From NCBI GenBank assembly GCA_023127875.1, contig JAGMFA010000076.1, positions 1 through 9,902 on the forward strand: 9,902 bases of DNA, written 5' to 3'. This DNA is from Candidatus Zixiibacteriota bacterium. Its GTDB lineage: Bacteria; Zixibacteria; MSB-5A5; SM1-73. The notes under the pieces were generated by a model that saw only the letters and a program-made list of their open reading frames with translations, had not been told where the DNA came from and searched no databases. The position numbers and the translations under genes are program-made. Of the stretch, positions 1 to 5,470 are shown one piece after another (position 1 is the first letter of the stretch; each line of letters begins with the position of its first letter).

Positions 1-7
1 TGTAAGC

Positions 8-127
8 TCACCTTCCGCAGCACTTCTTGTATTTCTTGCCACTGCCGCACCAGCAAGGTTTGTTACGCCCAAGATGCATGGCGGATTTCGGTGGTTGACG
101 ATGAAGTAACTTACCCAACAAACCCAT
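8..127 (-). CDS. Stand-alone SEC-C motif zinc-binding microprotein (39 aa)
   Basis: The complete 39-residue product is almost entirely a SEC-C motif. Residues 21-38 read [18 protein letters not shown], with the zinc ligands expected at C25, C27, C36 and C37 (C-x-C-x8-C-C). This is the motif found at the C-terminus of SecA, where it binds zinc and contacts SecB and ribosomes, and in assorted small proteins. Residues 1-20 are short, basic and amphipathic ([20 protein letters not shown]). The ATG at 127 is supported by a GAGGGAG Shine-Dalgarno-like stretch just upstream and by an in-frame TAG at 152-154, so this is not the tail of a longer SecA reading frame. It ends in TGA directly after the motif. 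A promoter-like sequence lies about 80-110 bases upstream. The family identity of the motif is seen; the job of a free SEC-C peptide is unknown. It could also be a relic of a larger gene. Confidence 0.82.
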   Translation of the reverse strand: MGLLGKLLHRQPPKSAMHLGRNKPCWCGSGKKYKKCCGR

Positions 128-460
128 CTGTTTTTCTCCCTCATCTTTCTTCTAACTTCAAACTGATACAACACCAACCATATTTCCAATCTTACCTCTA
201 AATAATTTCTACGATATCATTTGACAAAAGTCAAGGTTTTTCTCAAAATTCTTTTGGATTTCCTGCTCCGAGGCATTCTTCACCAAGATGTTCCATATTT
301 TTCAGATCTCTCCCTCTTATCACCTCGGACCTGTCTTAACTTCAGTCCGAGAGAAGGATTTACGCGTAAGAGGTGCCTTTTACGCTACTTTCACTAACAT
401 TATATAACATTATAACAAGCTTAATATCCACTAAAACAAACCATATAGAAGTTTTGCTTA
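128..460 (-). other. Spacer between the pilin terminator and the SEC-C gene, with hairpins and promoter-like sites
   Basis: This stretch holds no convincing protein gene. On the minus strand it contains, in order, an extended -10-like TGTTATAAT (417-409) followed by a second TATAAT (404-399), but no good -35. Next comes a hairpin at 364-385 (stem GCGTAA/TTACGC extended inward by a G-T pair and two more pairs). A second hairpin follows at 324-351 (CTCGGAC/GTCCGAG, 14-base loop). The sigma-70-like promoter at 206-234 is nearest the SEC-C gene. A 17-codon ORF at 296-243 (MEHLGEECLGAGNPKEF) has a poorly spaced ribosome binding site and is not called. The two hairpins behind a TATAAT box could mark a small RNA or a structured leader, but I recognise no known riboswitch or RNA family. 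Confidence 0.3.
206..234 (-). promoter_or_regulatory. Candidate sigma-70-type promoter for the SEC-C gene
   Basis: On the minus strand, TTGACT (234-229) is followed after 17 bases by TAGAAA (211-206). That is a 5/6 match to the -35 consensus with ideal spacing, but only a 4/6 match at the -10. The -35 hexamer sits in an inverted repeat, TTGAC-aaaa-GTCAA, at 221-234, which could be an operator. Transcription would start near 199, giving a leader of about 70 bases before the ATG at 127. The plus-strand arm also reads TTGACA, but no plus-strand gene follows. Confidence 0.4.
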
Positions 461-494
461 CAAAAATGGGGATTCTCTCAAATCCCCATTTTTG
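461..494 (-). terminator. Intrinsic terminator of the pilin unit (bidirectional sequence)
   Basis: There is a perfect 14-bp inverted repeat (CAAAAATGGGGATT against AATCCCCATTTTTG) with a 6-base loop at 475-480. Read on the minus strand, the GC-rich core TGGGGATT/AATCCCCA is preceded by an A-tract and followed by TTTTTG, a classical Rho-independent terminator. It starts 22 bases after the TAA at 517-519, which marks that TAA as the true 3' end of the pilin gene. The plus strand also gives TTTTTGGCTTTT after the stem, so it may stop transcription both ways. Confidence 0.9.
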
Positions 495-516
495 GCTTTT
501 CATTTCCCAGCTAAAC

Positions 517-705
517 TTAGCTGGATGCGTCATCGGAGGTACAGACCAACTTGCCATCTTGATCTATTTGCCATAGGTCCATGGTAGCGTCATCATCCAG
601 GTCGGTGGTAGCCGTAGCGGTGAATGTGGTAGCATCAGCAGTTATGCGATAAGTATATCTGGCACTTGGCATATGGTCAACCCCGATGGCGGCGAAGCTG
701 TTAGG
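517..705 (-). other. In-frame continuation of the pilin beyond the internal TGA (C-terminal domain)
   Basis: Reading straight on in the same frame past the TGA at 706-708 gives 62 more codons that end in TAA at 517-519. The translation is plainly pilin-like: a PNSFAAIGVD stretch, the strand-forming ARYTYRITADATTFTATATT, then LDDDATMDLWQIDQDGKLVC. These are the beta-sheet and the C-terminal loop region usual in type IV pilins and major pseudopilins of this style. There is no frameshift, no other in-frame stop and no separate start with a ribosome binding site. It is therefore the second part of the same gene, expressed only if the TGA is read through, recoded or is a base error. With it the product would be 141 residues. 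Confidence 0.75.
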
Positions 706-942
706 TCAAGCCGAACACATGGTCTTACCATTACAGCCATAAGTGTCATACTGCTGTCGGTAAGCCCTCTGCATGGTATAAATCTGTTTCAGAACCTGTT
801 TAGCCTCAGACTGCTTGGCTTTGGTGGTGGCTCTCATAAAACGAGGTATAGCCATTGCGGCTAAGATTCCAATGATGACCACCACGATCATCAATTCGAT
901 CAGGGTGAAACCTTTTGAGTCTCTGTGAAAGTTACTCAGCAT
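706..942 (-). CDS. Type IV pilin-like prepilin, cut at codon 79 by an in-frame TGA
   Basis: This is the major-subunit type of prepilin for a type IV pilus or type II secretion pseudopilus. It has a short basic leader ending in Gly11, then the prepilin peptidase site KG^FTLIE with glutamate at +5, followed by the hydrophobic N-terminal helix (VVVIIGILAAMAIPRF) and an amphipathic helix to about residue 65. Cysteines 70 and 76 follow. The ATG at 942 has a good ribosome binding site (AAAGGGGTGA, six bases off). As read with the standard code it stops at 78 residues, too short for the beta-sheet head domain. The missing part is encoded in the same frame at 517-705. The gene stands alone between a sigma-54-like promoter and a terminator. 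A nonsense mutation, an assembly error, or (less likely) recoding of the TGA all fit. Confidence 0.88.
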   Translation of the reverse strand: MLSNFHRDSKGFTLIELMIVVVIIGILAAMAIPRFMRATTKAKQSEAKQVLKQIYTMQRAYRQQYDTYGCNGKTMCSA

Positions 943-1017
943 ATACTATCACCCCTTTCTTTATGTTTATTAATAGTAAGGTTTATCTTCAAATAGTTTT
1001 TACCCCAACTTTTTTAT

Positions 1018-1034
1018 TGCAAAAGACATACCGA
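1018..1034 (-). promoter_or_regulatory. Candidate sigma-54 (RpoN) promoter of the pilin gene
   Basis: The minus strand reads TCGGTATGTCTTTTGCA. It has GG (1032-1031) and GC (1020-1019) separated by exactly ten bases, the invariant -24/-12 arrangement of RpoN promoters, and a good TTTTGCA at the -12 element. The -24 element (cGGtAtG against tGGcAcG) keeps the key bases. The predicted start is near 1007, leaving a leader of about 65 bases before the ATG at 942. Sigma-54 control of major pilins through PilR is established in other bacteria. This assignment is by pattern only. Confidence 0.5.
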
Positions 1035-1120
1035 CGTTTTATTATACTTTGGCTCTTTTACAACACCGTGCCCTTTATAGCTTTAGATTGTAACAATTTC
1101 TTTCTGCCTCATTTTTGAAC

Positions 1121-1139
1121 ATCTGTTTTCAAAGCAGAT
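1121..1139. promoter_or_regulatory. 19-bp palindrome, possible enhancer-binding-protein site
   Basis: ATCTGTTTTCAAAGCAGAT pairs with itself in eight of nine positions, the ninth being a T-G wobble. Its centre (1130) lies about 100 bases upstream of the -24 element and about 123 bases upstream of the predicted start. That is the usual range for an upstream activator site of a sigma-54 promoter. No T-run follows on the minus strand, which argues against a terminator of the preceding permease gene. No regulator gene lies in the window. Confidence 0.4.
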
Positions 1140-1245
1140 TACCCCCTTTTTTGCAAAATACAATATGAGGGGCTTACCGTGAATGGACAAAGAGTAGGTT
1201 AACAACAGGGAGGAAAAGCGGTAGGTGGGGCTGTTCCTCGTTTTA

Positions 1246-1974
1246 TCACACAATTAAGAATATGCCCGTTAGCACCAGAATCGAAGCAACGAATTTTTTA
1301 AATATCTTTTCATTTATCTTTGCGTGCAATTTGGATCCGAGAAGAAGACCGATTAGCAAAAATGGTGTCAGGTATAGGGCGAATTTGATTACTTCTATGG
1401 TAATCAATTTGTTAAATGAGTAGAGAATTAGTCTGTAGCAGGCATCAACAAAGAATATGCCGTAAAGCGTAGATCTGAAGATTTGTTTGTCCTGCAGTTG
1501 ATGAGTAAGATAAAGCACCAGGGGTGGGCCATTCAATCCAAACATTGCGCCGGTGCATCCACCAGCAAGTCCGGAAACAGGCGCCCAGATTTTGCTGATT
1601 TGTCTTTTTATATTCTCCTTGTCTAAGATTAATATTTTTAACGCAAACAAAATCACCACCACACCAAAAACCCTTTTCAATGCTTCGTTTCCAAAAGAGA
1701 CCAAAAGATATGTCCCGATTGCCGTTCCGATCACCAACCCAGAAAGAATCAAAAGTGTACTTCTTCTGTCAATAAACCTTCGATTTTGTATGGTTAGAAT
1801 TATCCCGGAAATGAAATCGAACAACAAAAATACCGGGACTACAAACTTGATATCTAAGAATAATGCCAGAAGTGGAATTGCAAAGAGGGCACTGGCAAAC
1901 CCGGACAATCCCTTGATGAAGTGCCCGATCAGGACAATAAAGCCAGCCAGCAATATTATCTCTGTAGTTGTCAT
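1246..1974 (-). CDS. TauE/SafE family membrane permease (sulfite/organosulfonate exporter-like)
   Basis: This integral membrane protein of 242 residues has the TauE/SafE (DUF81) pattern: two related halves and about eight hydrophobic segments (roughly 5-20, 25-42, 44-62, 73-92, 101-117, 131-155, 196-214, 226-242). The family signature appears near the N-terminus as FIKGLSGFASALFAIPLLA (19-37). It recurs in the second half as GGCTGAMFGLNGPPLVLYL (138-156). Members move sulfite, sulfoacetate or other small anions, and the substrate cannot be read from this sequence. The ATG at 1974 has an in-frame TGA nine bases upstream, so no longer start exists, but no clear Shine-Dalgarno precedes it. It lies 116 bases after comEC with palindromic repeats between, and ends in TGA without an obvious terminator. 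The length is typical. Confidence 0.85.
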   Translation of the reverse strand: MTTTEIILLAGFIVLIGHFIKGLSGFASALFAIPLLALFLDIKFVVPVFLLFDFISGIILTIQNRRFIDRRSTLLILSGLVIGTAIGTYLLVSFGNEALKRVFGVVVILFALKILILDKENIKRQISKIWAPVSGLAGGCTGAMFGLNGPPLVLYLTHQLQDKQIFRSTLYGIFFVDACYRLILYSFNKLITIEVIKFALYLTPFLLIGLLLGSKLHAKINEKIFKKFVASILVLTGIFLIV

Positions 1975-2002
1975 AAGTAATCAAGACATCAGTTCATTAG
2001 TT

Positions 2003-2058
2003 GGTCGAGGGTACCTTACCCTCGACCTTCAGGTGGCGGGGTAAGGGTACCCCGCCAC
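2003..2058. repeat. Two tandem GC-rich palindromes (REP-like) between comEC and the permease gene
   Basis: The first palindrome is GGTCGAGGGTA-cct-TACCCTCGACC (2003-2027), with an 11-bp perfect stem. The second is GTGGCGGGGTA-aggg-TACCCCGCCAC (2033-2058), also with an 11-bp perfect stem. They share the GGGTA/TACCC inner part and are five bases apart. No T-run follows on either strand, so they are poor intrinsic terminators. The pattern resembles REP/BIME-type intergenic elements that protect mRNA ends or bind nucleoid proteins. Whether they recur in the genome cannot be seen here. Confidence 0.7.
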
Positions 2059-2090
2059 AACTTCTCCATCCTTCAACCGTAGCTTTAAGT

Positions 2091-4442
2091 TCACTTAAGC
2101 GTGAGATCAAACCACAATTTCTCACCGTCAGTTTTGCAAATTATCGCCCCGCTTTCTGCAGTGCGATAGTATTCGGTTTGAGGAAAATTTACCTGCATTA
2201 GAGCCGGAATCTTGTCCTTCTCATAACGAAAATAATGACGGGTGAAAATGATCTTTTGAGGTCTGACAGCGGAGATGACTTGGATAATTTCATCTGTATT
2301 CCCCAGTTCAGACATAACCAGAGCCGAGCAATTTTTAAACTTATCCCAATCAAATTCCGGATCAAAATGAACCTTCTTCATCCCATCAAAAAGGCAGAAA
2401 GAAATGTCTTTATACTTGATCTTTACCAAAACTTTCTTGGAAATCGATCCTGATTTACCCGTTTCTGGATAATTAAAAAAACGAATCGCAAACTCTTCTT
2501 TGCCGTCTGTGATAGCTTCCAGTGACTTTAGAAACTGAAACTTATTCTGAATCTTTTTGGTAACATTTTCATCACTTTCATTTCTAAAAGGTGAAGATTT
2601 TGATAACAAAATTTCTTTAACTTCTACATCTTCCAGGACAGATCTGGCTGAATTTAGATTCAGAGAATCCGTATCTGTAAGGATCAATTTATCAATCTTG
2701 GTGATGCCTTTATAATTCAAGAAGGGGATAACAATGTACTCCCCGGCATCAAAATTCTTTCCTTTCTCTCCTGCATTTATCAAAAGAGTCTTTTTGTTGG
2801 GAAGATCGATGACTGCAGAACTTCCCTGGCTAACATCCAAGAAAGTTACCCTGAAAGGTCTATCGCTATGTGAAAGTGCCGCCCTCCAGATGAGCACATT
2901 GGCAATTATCAAAATGGAGAAAAGAAGAACTTTTTTCTTGGAGGCAATGGAGCTAACTAAAAGCCAGAGAAAAAAGTAGTAGAGAATAAAACTGGAAATT
3001 GAGGGAGCCGGGATGGAAAATTTTGCTATGGGCAAAGTGGCAAAGAACTCCGTCAATCTTAAAGTCAAATCCAGACATAACCAGTTGGAAGCAGAAAAAA
3101 TGCCCGCCAGAGAGGTGCTGAAAATGGCTGAAAATAGGGTAAAGCAAGCCAGCACCACTGACAATCCAGCCAGAGGAACTATGAATATGTTAGCCACAAC
3201 TATTATAAGAGGAATCATGTTGAAATAATAGGCTAAGATGGGAAAAAGAACTAACTCCACAGATACAGAGATAAGAGCTGGCATGATTATCCACGTCCAT
3301 AGATTTTTATAAGACTTGCTTACATATTTCGACACCAGCTTGCTTAGTTGTGGATACAGAAGAAGAATCCCAAAAACCGAGGCAAAGGAAAGCTGAAATC
3401 CCACATCAAAAAGAAAGAGAGGGGAAAAAAACAGAATAACCAGACCGGAAAATGAGACCACATTTACCAGGTTCACATCTTTATATAAAAGAATGCCCAC
3501 CAGTACCACCCCCGCCATAATGCCTGCTCTCACCACCGGGGGATCATTATGAACCAGATTGGCGAATATGAGGATACATGGCAGGGTTAACATGGTGGCA
3601 AAAAACTTGGGAATTCGAAGCAAACTTAAAGCCCCTAAGATCACCCCGATAACCAGCCATACATTGGAACCGGAGACTGCCAGAAGATGAACTGTGCCGG
3701 TATCTCTGAACATGGTATAAACTTCTTTGGGAATCTCTCTGGTTTCCCCTAAAAGGAACCCGGCAAGCAGAGCTTTGTGATTACCTGATAAAGTCCTGTT
3801 GAAGACCCCTAAAATCCACCTTCTCAAGGGAATCACTATCTTAGAAAAGAAGATATTTCCTCTACTTCGTTCCAAGGTTTCAACCTGATTCGCGTAAGAC
3901 AAACTGACAATCCCGTAGATTTTTTTCCGGCTAAGATATCTCTTATAATCGAATGCTCCCGGGTTTCTTTTGGATGTGGGCTCATTTAAGTATCCTTCAA
4001 ACTTGACGTCGTCAGCATAGTCAAACTTAGAAGTGGACTTTTTTATTTTCAGAATTATCTGACCTGTGGTGGAGTAAGCTCTTTCCCCAATGAATATCTT
4101 CTCGGTATTTAGAGTTATGAAGGTTTTGTTTTCCCTGACATCAGGTTCTTCAACTATCTTTCCGGTAATAGCCACTTTTGAGTCTAAATTCAAAAATCTG
4201 CTTACGTGATTTGGAAGAAAATCGCGGGTGAGAAGCTCGTGTCTGAAGAATCCTGCCAGTATGACTGATAGGATTAGAAAGAAGTTAGCGCTTTCCTTCT
4301 CTTTACGCAGAAGGAATAGCACACAGAAGAGAAGTGTGAGGATAAAAATTGAAAAGAGTAAAACAACGGGAAGGTCAAAAAAATTACCTAAAAGAATGCC
4401 GAGGATAAAAAGAAGTAAAGCATAAAAGGCGGGACGTCGCAT
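2091..4442 (-). CDS. comEC: ComEC/Rec2-type DNA-uptake channel with a degenerate nuclease domain
   Basis: A 783-residue inner-membrane protein with the ComEC/Rec2 layout. Two or three N-terminal membrane helices (5-70) are followed by an OB-like DUF4131 region (about 85-190). The Competence domain (about 222-500) carries HLLAVSGSN (252-260), HNDPPVVRAG (298-307) and FDVGFQLSFAS (345-355). A C-terminal metallo-beta-lactamase-like domain runs from about 528. ComEC carries single-stranded DNA across the inner membrane during natural transformation, and the C-terminal domain is thought to degrade the other strand. Here that domain keeps the fold signature (FLDVSQGSSAVIDLP, 534-548) but lacks its metal ligands. 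The THxDxDH-type motif is TDTDSLN (589-595), the DTG is NAG (556-558), and the later HHG is ELG (712-714). The ATG at 4442 has no clear ribosome binding site. Overall length is typical. GC-rich palindromes flank the gene on both sides. Confidence 0.9.
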   Translation of the reverse strand: MRRPAFYALLLFILGILLGNFFDLPVVLLFSIFILTLLFCVLFLLRKEKESANFFLILSVILAGFFRHELLTRDFLPNHVSRFLNLDSKVAITGKIVEEPDVRENKTFITLNTEKIFIGERAYSTTGQIILKIKKSTSKFDYADDVKFEGYLNEPTSKRNPGAFDYKRYLSRKKIYGIVSLSYANQVETLERSRGNIFFSKIVIPLRRWILGVFNRTLSGNHKALLAGFLLGETREIPKEVYTMFRDTGTVHLLAVSGSNVWLVIGVILGALSLLRIPKFFATMLTLPCILIFANLVHNDPPVVRAGIMAGVVLVGILLYKDVNLVNVVSFSGLVILFFSPLFLFDVGFQLSFASVFGILLLYPQLSKLVSKYVSKSYKNLWTWIIMPALISVSVELVLFPILAYYFNMIPLIIVVANIFIVPLAGLSVVLACFTLFSAIFSTSLAGIFSASNWLCLDLTLRLTEFFATLPIAKFSIPAPSISSFILYYFFLWLLVSSIASKKKVLLFSILIIANVLIWRAALSHSDRPFRVTFLDVSQGSSAVIDLPNKKTLLINAGEKGKNFDAGEYIVIPFLNYKGITKIDKLILTDTDSLNLNSARSVLEDVEVKEILLSKSSPFRNESDENVTKKIQNKFQFLKSLEAITDGKEEFAIRFFNYPETGKSGSISKKVLVKIKYKDISFCLFDGMKKVHFDPEFDWDKFKNCSALVMSELGNTDEIIQVISAVRPQKIIFTRHYFRYEKDKIPALMQVNFPQTEYYRTAESGAIICKTDGEKLWFDLTLK

Positions 4443-4497
4443 GTTCTGGTCAGGAATGGAGAATTACTAAGGGACTTGTTGAGAAAGCTACACTCAA

Positions 4498-4583
4498 GGG
4501 CGGGATGAATTCCCGCCCCTATGAGAGACAATTACTTATCATTCATAGGGCAGGGTTCATCCTGAAGGGCATTTAGCCCTGCC
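4498..4583. repeat. Cluster of nested inverted repeats between osmC and comEC
   Basis: Three inverted repeats follow one another. GGGCGGGA (4498-4505) pairs with TCCCGCCC (4511-4518). CCCTATGA (4517-4524) pairs with TCATAGGG (4543-4550). GGCAGGG (4549-4555) pairs with CCCTGCC (4577-4583), enclosing TTCAtccTGAA (4556-4566) and the overlapping AGGGCatttaGCCCT (4566-4580). Neighbouring arms overlap by one or two bases, so the structures would compete. No T-run follows on the minus strand. The cluster sits in a 162-base gap without a gene and parallels the repeats at 2003-2058, though the sequences differ. Confidence 0.6.
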
Positions 4584-4604
4584 AAAGGAGTTCTTCAATA
4601 GTCA

Positions 4605-5021
4605 CTACAGATTTACAATATTCCATCGATATGAGATTTCAGCCTTACCTTCTAACATAACTGCAACCGAACAGTATTTATCCTTGGAAAGCTCTATGGC
4701 TCGTTTGACATCCTCCTCCTTGATGTCTTTCCCCTCAAAATTGAACTCCACGTCTATTTTGGTAAAATATTTTGGATGCTGGGGCGCTTGTTTTGCGTTA
4801 ATCTTGACGGTCATGTCTTGCAGATTCACTCTTTTCTTTTTCAGAATGGAGGCAACATCCATCGCGGTGCATCCAGCCAGGGAGACTAGCAAAACCTCCA
4901 TGGGTCGGGGACCTTTATCCTCCCCACCTACCTCTTGCTTAGCATCAAGCAAAATTCGATGCCAGGACTCGGTCTCCGCTTCAAAAGCCAAATTCCCCTT
5001 CCATGACATATTGATAAACAT
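4605..5021 (-). CDS. OsmC/Ohr family thiol-dependent peroxidase-like protein
   Basis: The 138-residue protein has the OsmC fold signature. An N-terminal strand region (MSWKGNLAFEAE) and a loop (GGEDKGPRPMEVLL, 32-45) lead into the long helix with LAGCTAMDVASILKKK (48-63). After a VEFNFEG strand (91-97) comes the second conserved cysteine in DKYCSVAVML (114-123). C51 and C117 correspond to the paired reactive cysteines by which OsmC and Ohr reduce organic hydroperoxides, using lipoyl or other dithiols. The form is nearest the YhfA-like branch of small OsmC proteins, whose substrates are poorly known. The ATG at 5021 is well supported by AAGGAG five bases upstream. A terminator (5090-5112) separates it from the zinc-ribbon gene, so it probably has its own promoter, which I could not pin down. 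It acts in the cytoplasm. Confidence 0.88.
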   Translation of the reverse strand: MFINMSWKGNLAFEAETESWHRILLDAKQEVGGEDKGPRPMEVLLVSLAGCTAMDVASILKKKRVNLQDMTVKINAKQAPQHPKYFTKIDVEFNFEGKDIKEEDVKRAIELSKDKYCSVAVMLEGKAEISYRWNIVNL

Positions 5022-5089
5022 TGTCTCTCCTTCTCAAATAGCAAAGAAACCCTCAAACACCTTTTCTGTTTGGGGTAAAGTCATTCGCT

Positions 5090-5112
5090 AAAAAAAGAGG
5101 AAACTCCTCCCT
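5090..5112 (-). terminator. Intrinsic terminator after the zinc-ribbon gene
   Basis: On the minus strand GAGGA-gtt-TCCTC is followed by seven T residues (5096-5090). The stem extends outward through two G-T pairs and an A-T pair. It lies 12 bases after the TGA of the zinc-ribbon gene and about 70 bases before osmC, so it ends the upstream transcription unit. Confidence 0.75.
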
Positions 5113-5124
5113 CATAGGTTTCTA

Positions 5125-5313
5125 TCAGGTTGAGGGTCTGTGTCCATAACCACAGATGGGACAGATTATCTCGTCATATTCTTTTTTTAGCTTGGCAAAA
5201 TGACAGAAAGGACATTCCTGTCCCTCCACCAGAATCTCAATTGTCCCTTCAGATTTATTTGAAGGAGTGTTCAAGGAACAAACATGTTTGGTTTTATCTG
5301 AAATGTTATCCAT
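5125..5313 (-). CDS. Small zinc-ribbon protein of unknown function (62 aa)
   Basis: I do not recognise a named family. The 62-residue product has two CxxC knuckles, ECPFCHFAK (33-41) and ICPICGYGH (50-58), spaced C-x2-C-x13-C-x2-C. That is the pattern of a zinc ribbon or rubredoxin-like knuckle. The N-terminal 25 residues are polar and probably disordered, and one further cysteine (C12) lies outside the ribbon. There is no signal peptide or membrane segment, so it should be cytoplasmic. I chose the ATG at 5313; a GTG immediately before it (5316) would add one residue. Neither has a good ribosome binding site, and an in-frame TAA lies upstream. It ends with tandem stops TGA-TAG and a terminator. 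The gene sits 157 bases after trxA. A role in binding metal, nucleic acid or a protein partner is possible but not shown. Confidence 0.68.
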   Translation of the reverse strand: MDNISDKTKHVCSLNTPSNKSEGTIEILVEGQECPFCHFAKLKKEYDEIICPICGYGHRPST

Positions 5314-5470
5314 CACAGGATGATGTGGAAATCTTTTAGAATAAATTTATCCGCTGACCATAGAAGGCGGTTTGAGAAAGTTCTGAGAGCCGCTGGATGA
5401 CTTATCATCTTTCTTGCATCCAATTCAGGTAAATGATTAAAAGTCCTTTTGAAAGCAAGCATAAAAAGGC

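Noticed and set aside
221..249. Plus-strand promoter TTGACA-N17-CAAAAT
   Set aside because: It is overlapped by the minus-strand promoter-like site and no plus-strand gene lies downstream.
243..296. 17-codon ORF MEHLGEECLGAGNPKEF in the spacer before the SEC-C gene
   Set aside because: The ribosome-binding-site-like GAGGGAGAG is too far from the ATG, and the product is too short to judge without homologues.
360..557. 65-codon minus-strand ORF across the terminator region
   Set aside because: It runs through the perfect terminator stem and the pilin 3' end in another frame. The composition is not protein-like and no ribosome binding site is seen.
670..708. Selenocysteine insertion element after the pilin TGA
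   Set aside because: The 40 bases after the TGA give only a weak CCG/CGG hairpin with a CCAU loop, without the bulged U and G-U apical features of bacterial SECIS elements.
1553..2044. 163-codon plus-strand ORF opposite the permease gene
   Set aside because: It is the antisense shadow of a clear TauE/SafE-family membrane protein and continues into the palindromic repeat. No start signal is evident.
2003..2058. Intrinsic terminator for comEC
   Set aside because: The stems are strong, but no T-run follows on the minus strand. A repeat element fits better.
3013..3228. Plus-strand ORF inside comEC
   Set aside because: It is an antisense shadow of the transmembrane Competence domain and has no independent support.
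4684..5091. 135-codon plus-strand ORF opposite osmC
   Set aside because: It is a shadow of the OsmC gene, whose cysteines, fold motifs and ribosome binding site are all in place on the minus strand.
5396..5409. Small palindrome GATGA-ctta-TCATC between trxA and the zinc-ribbon gene
   Set aside because: It has only five base pairs, no T-run and no second copy nearby, so it is within chance.
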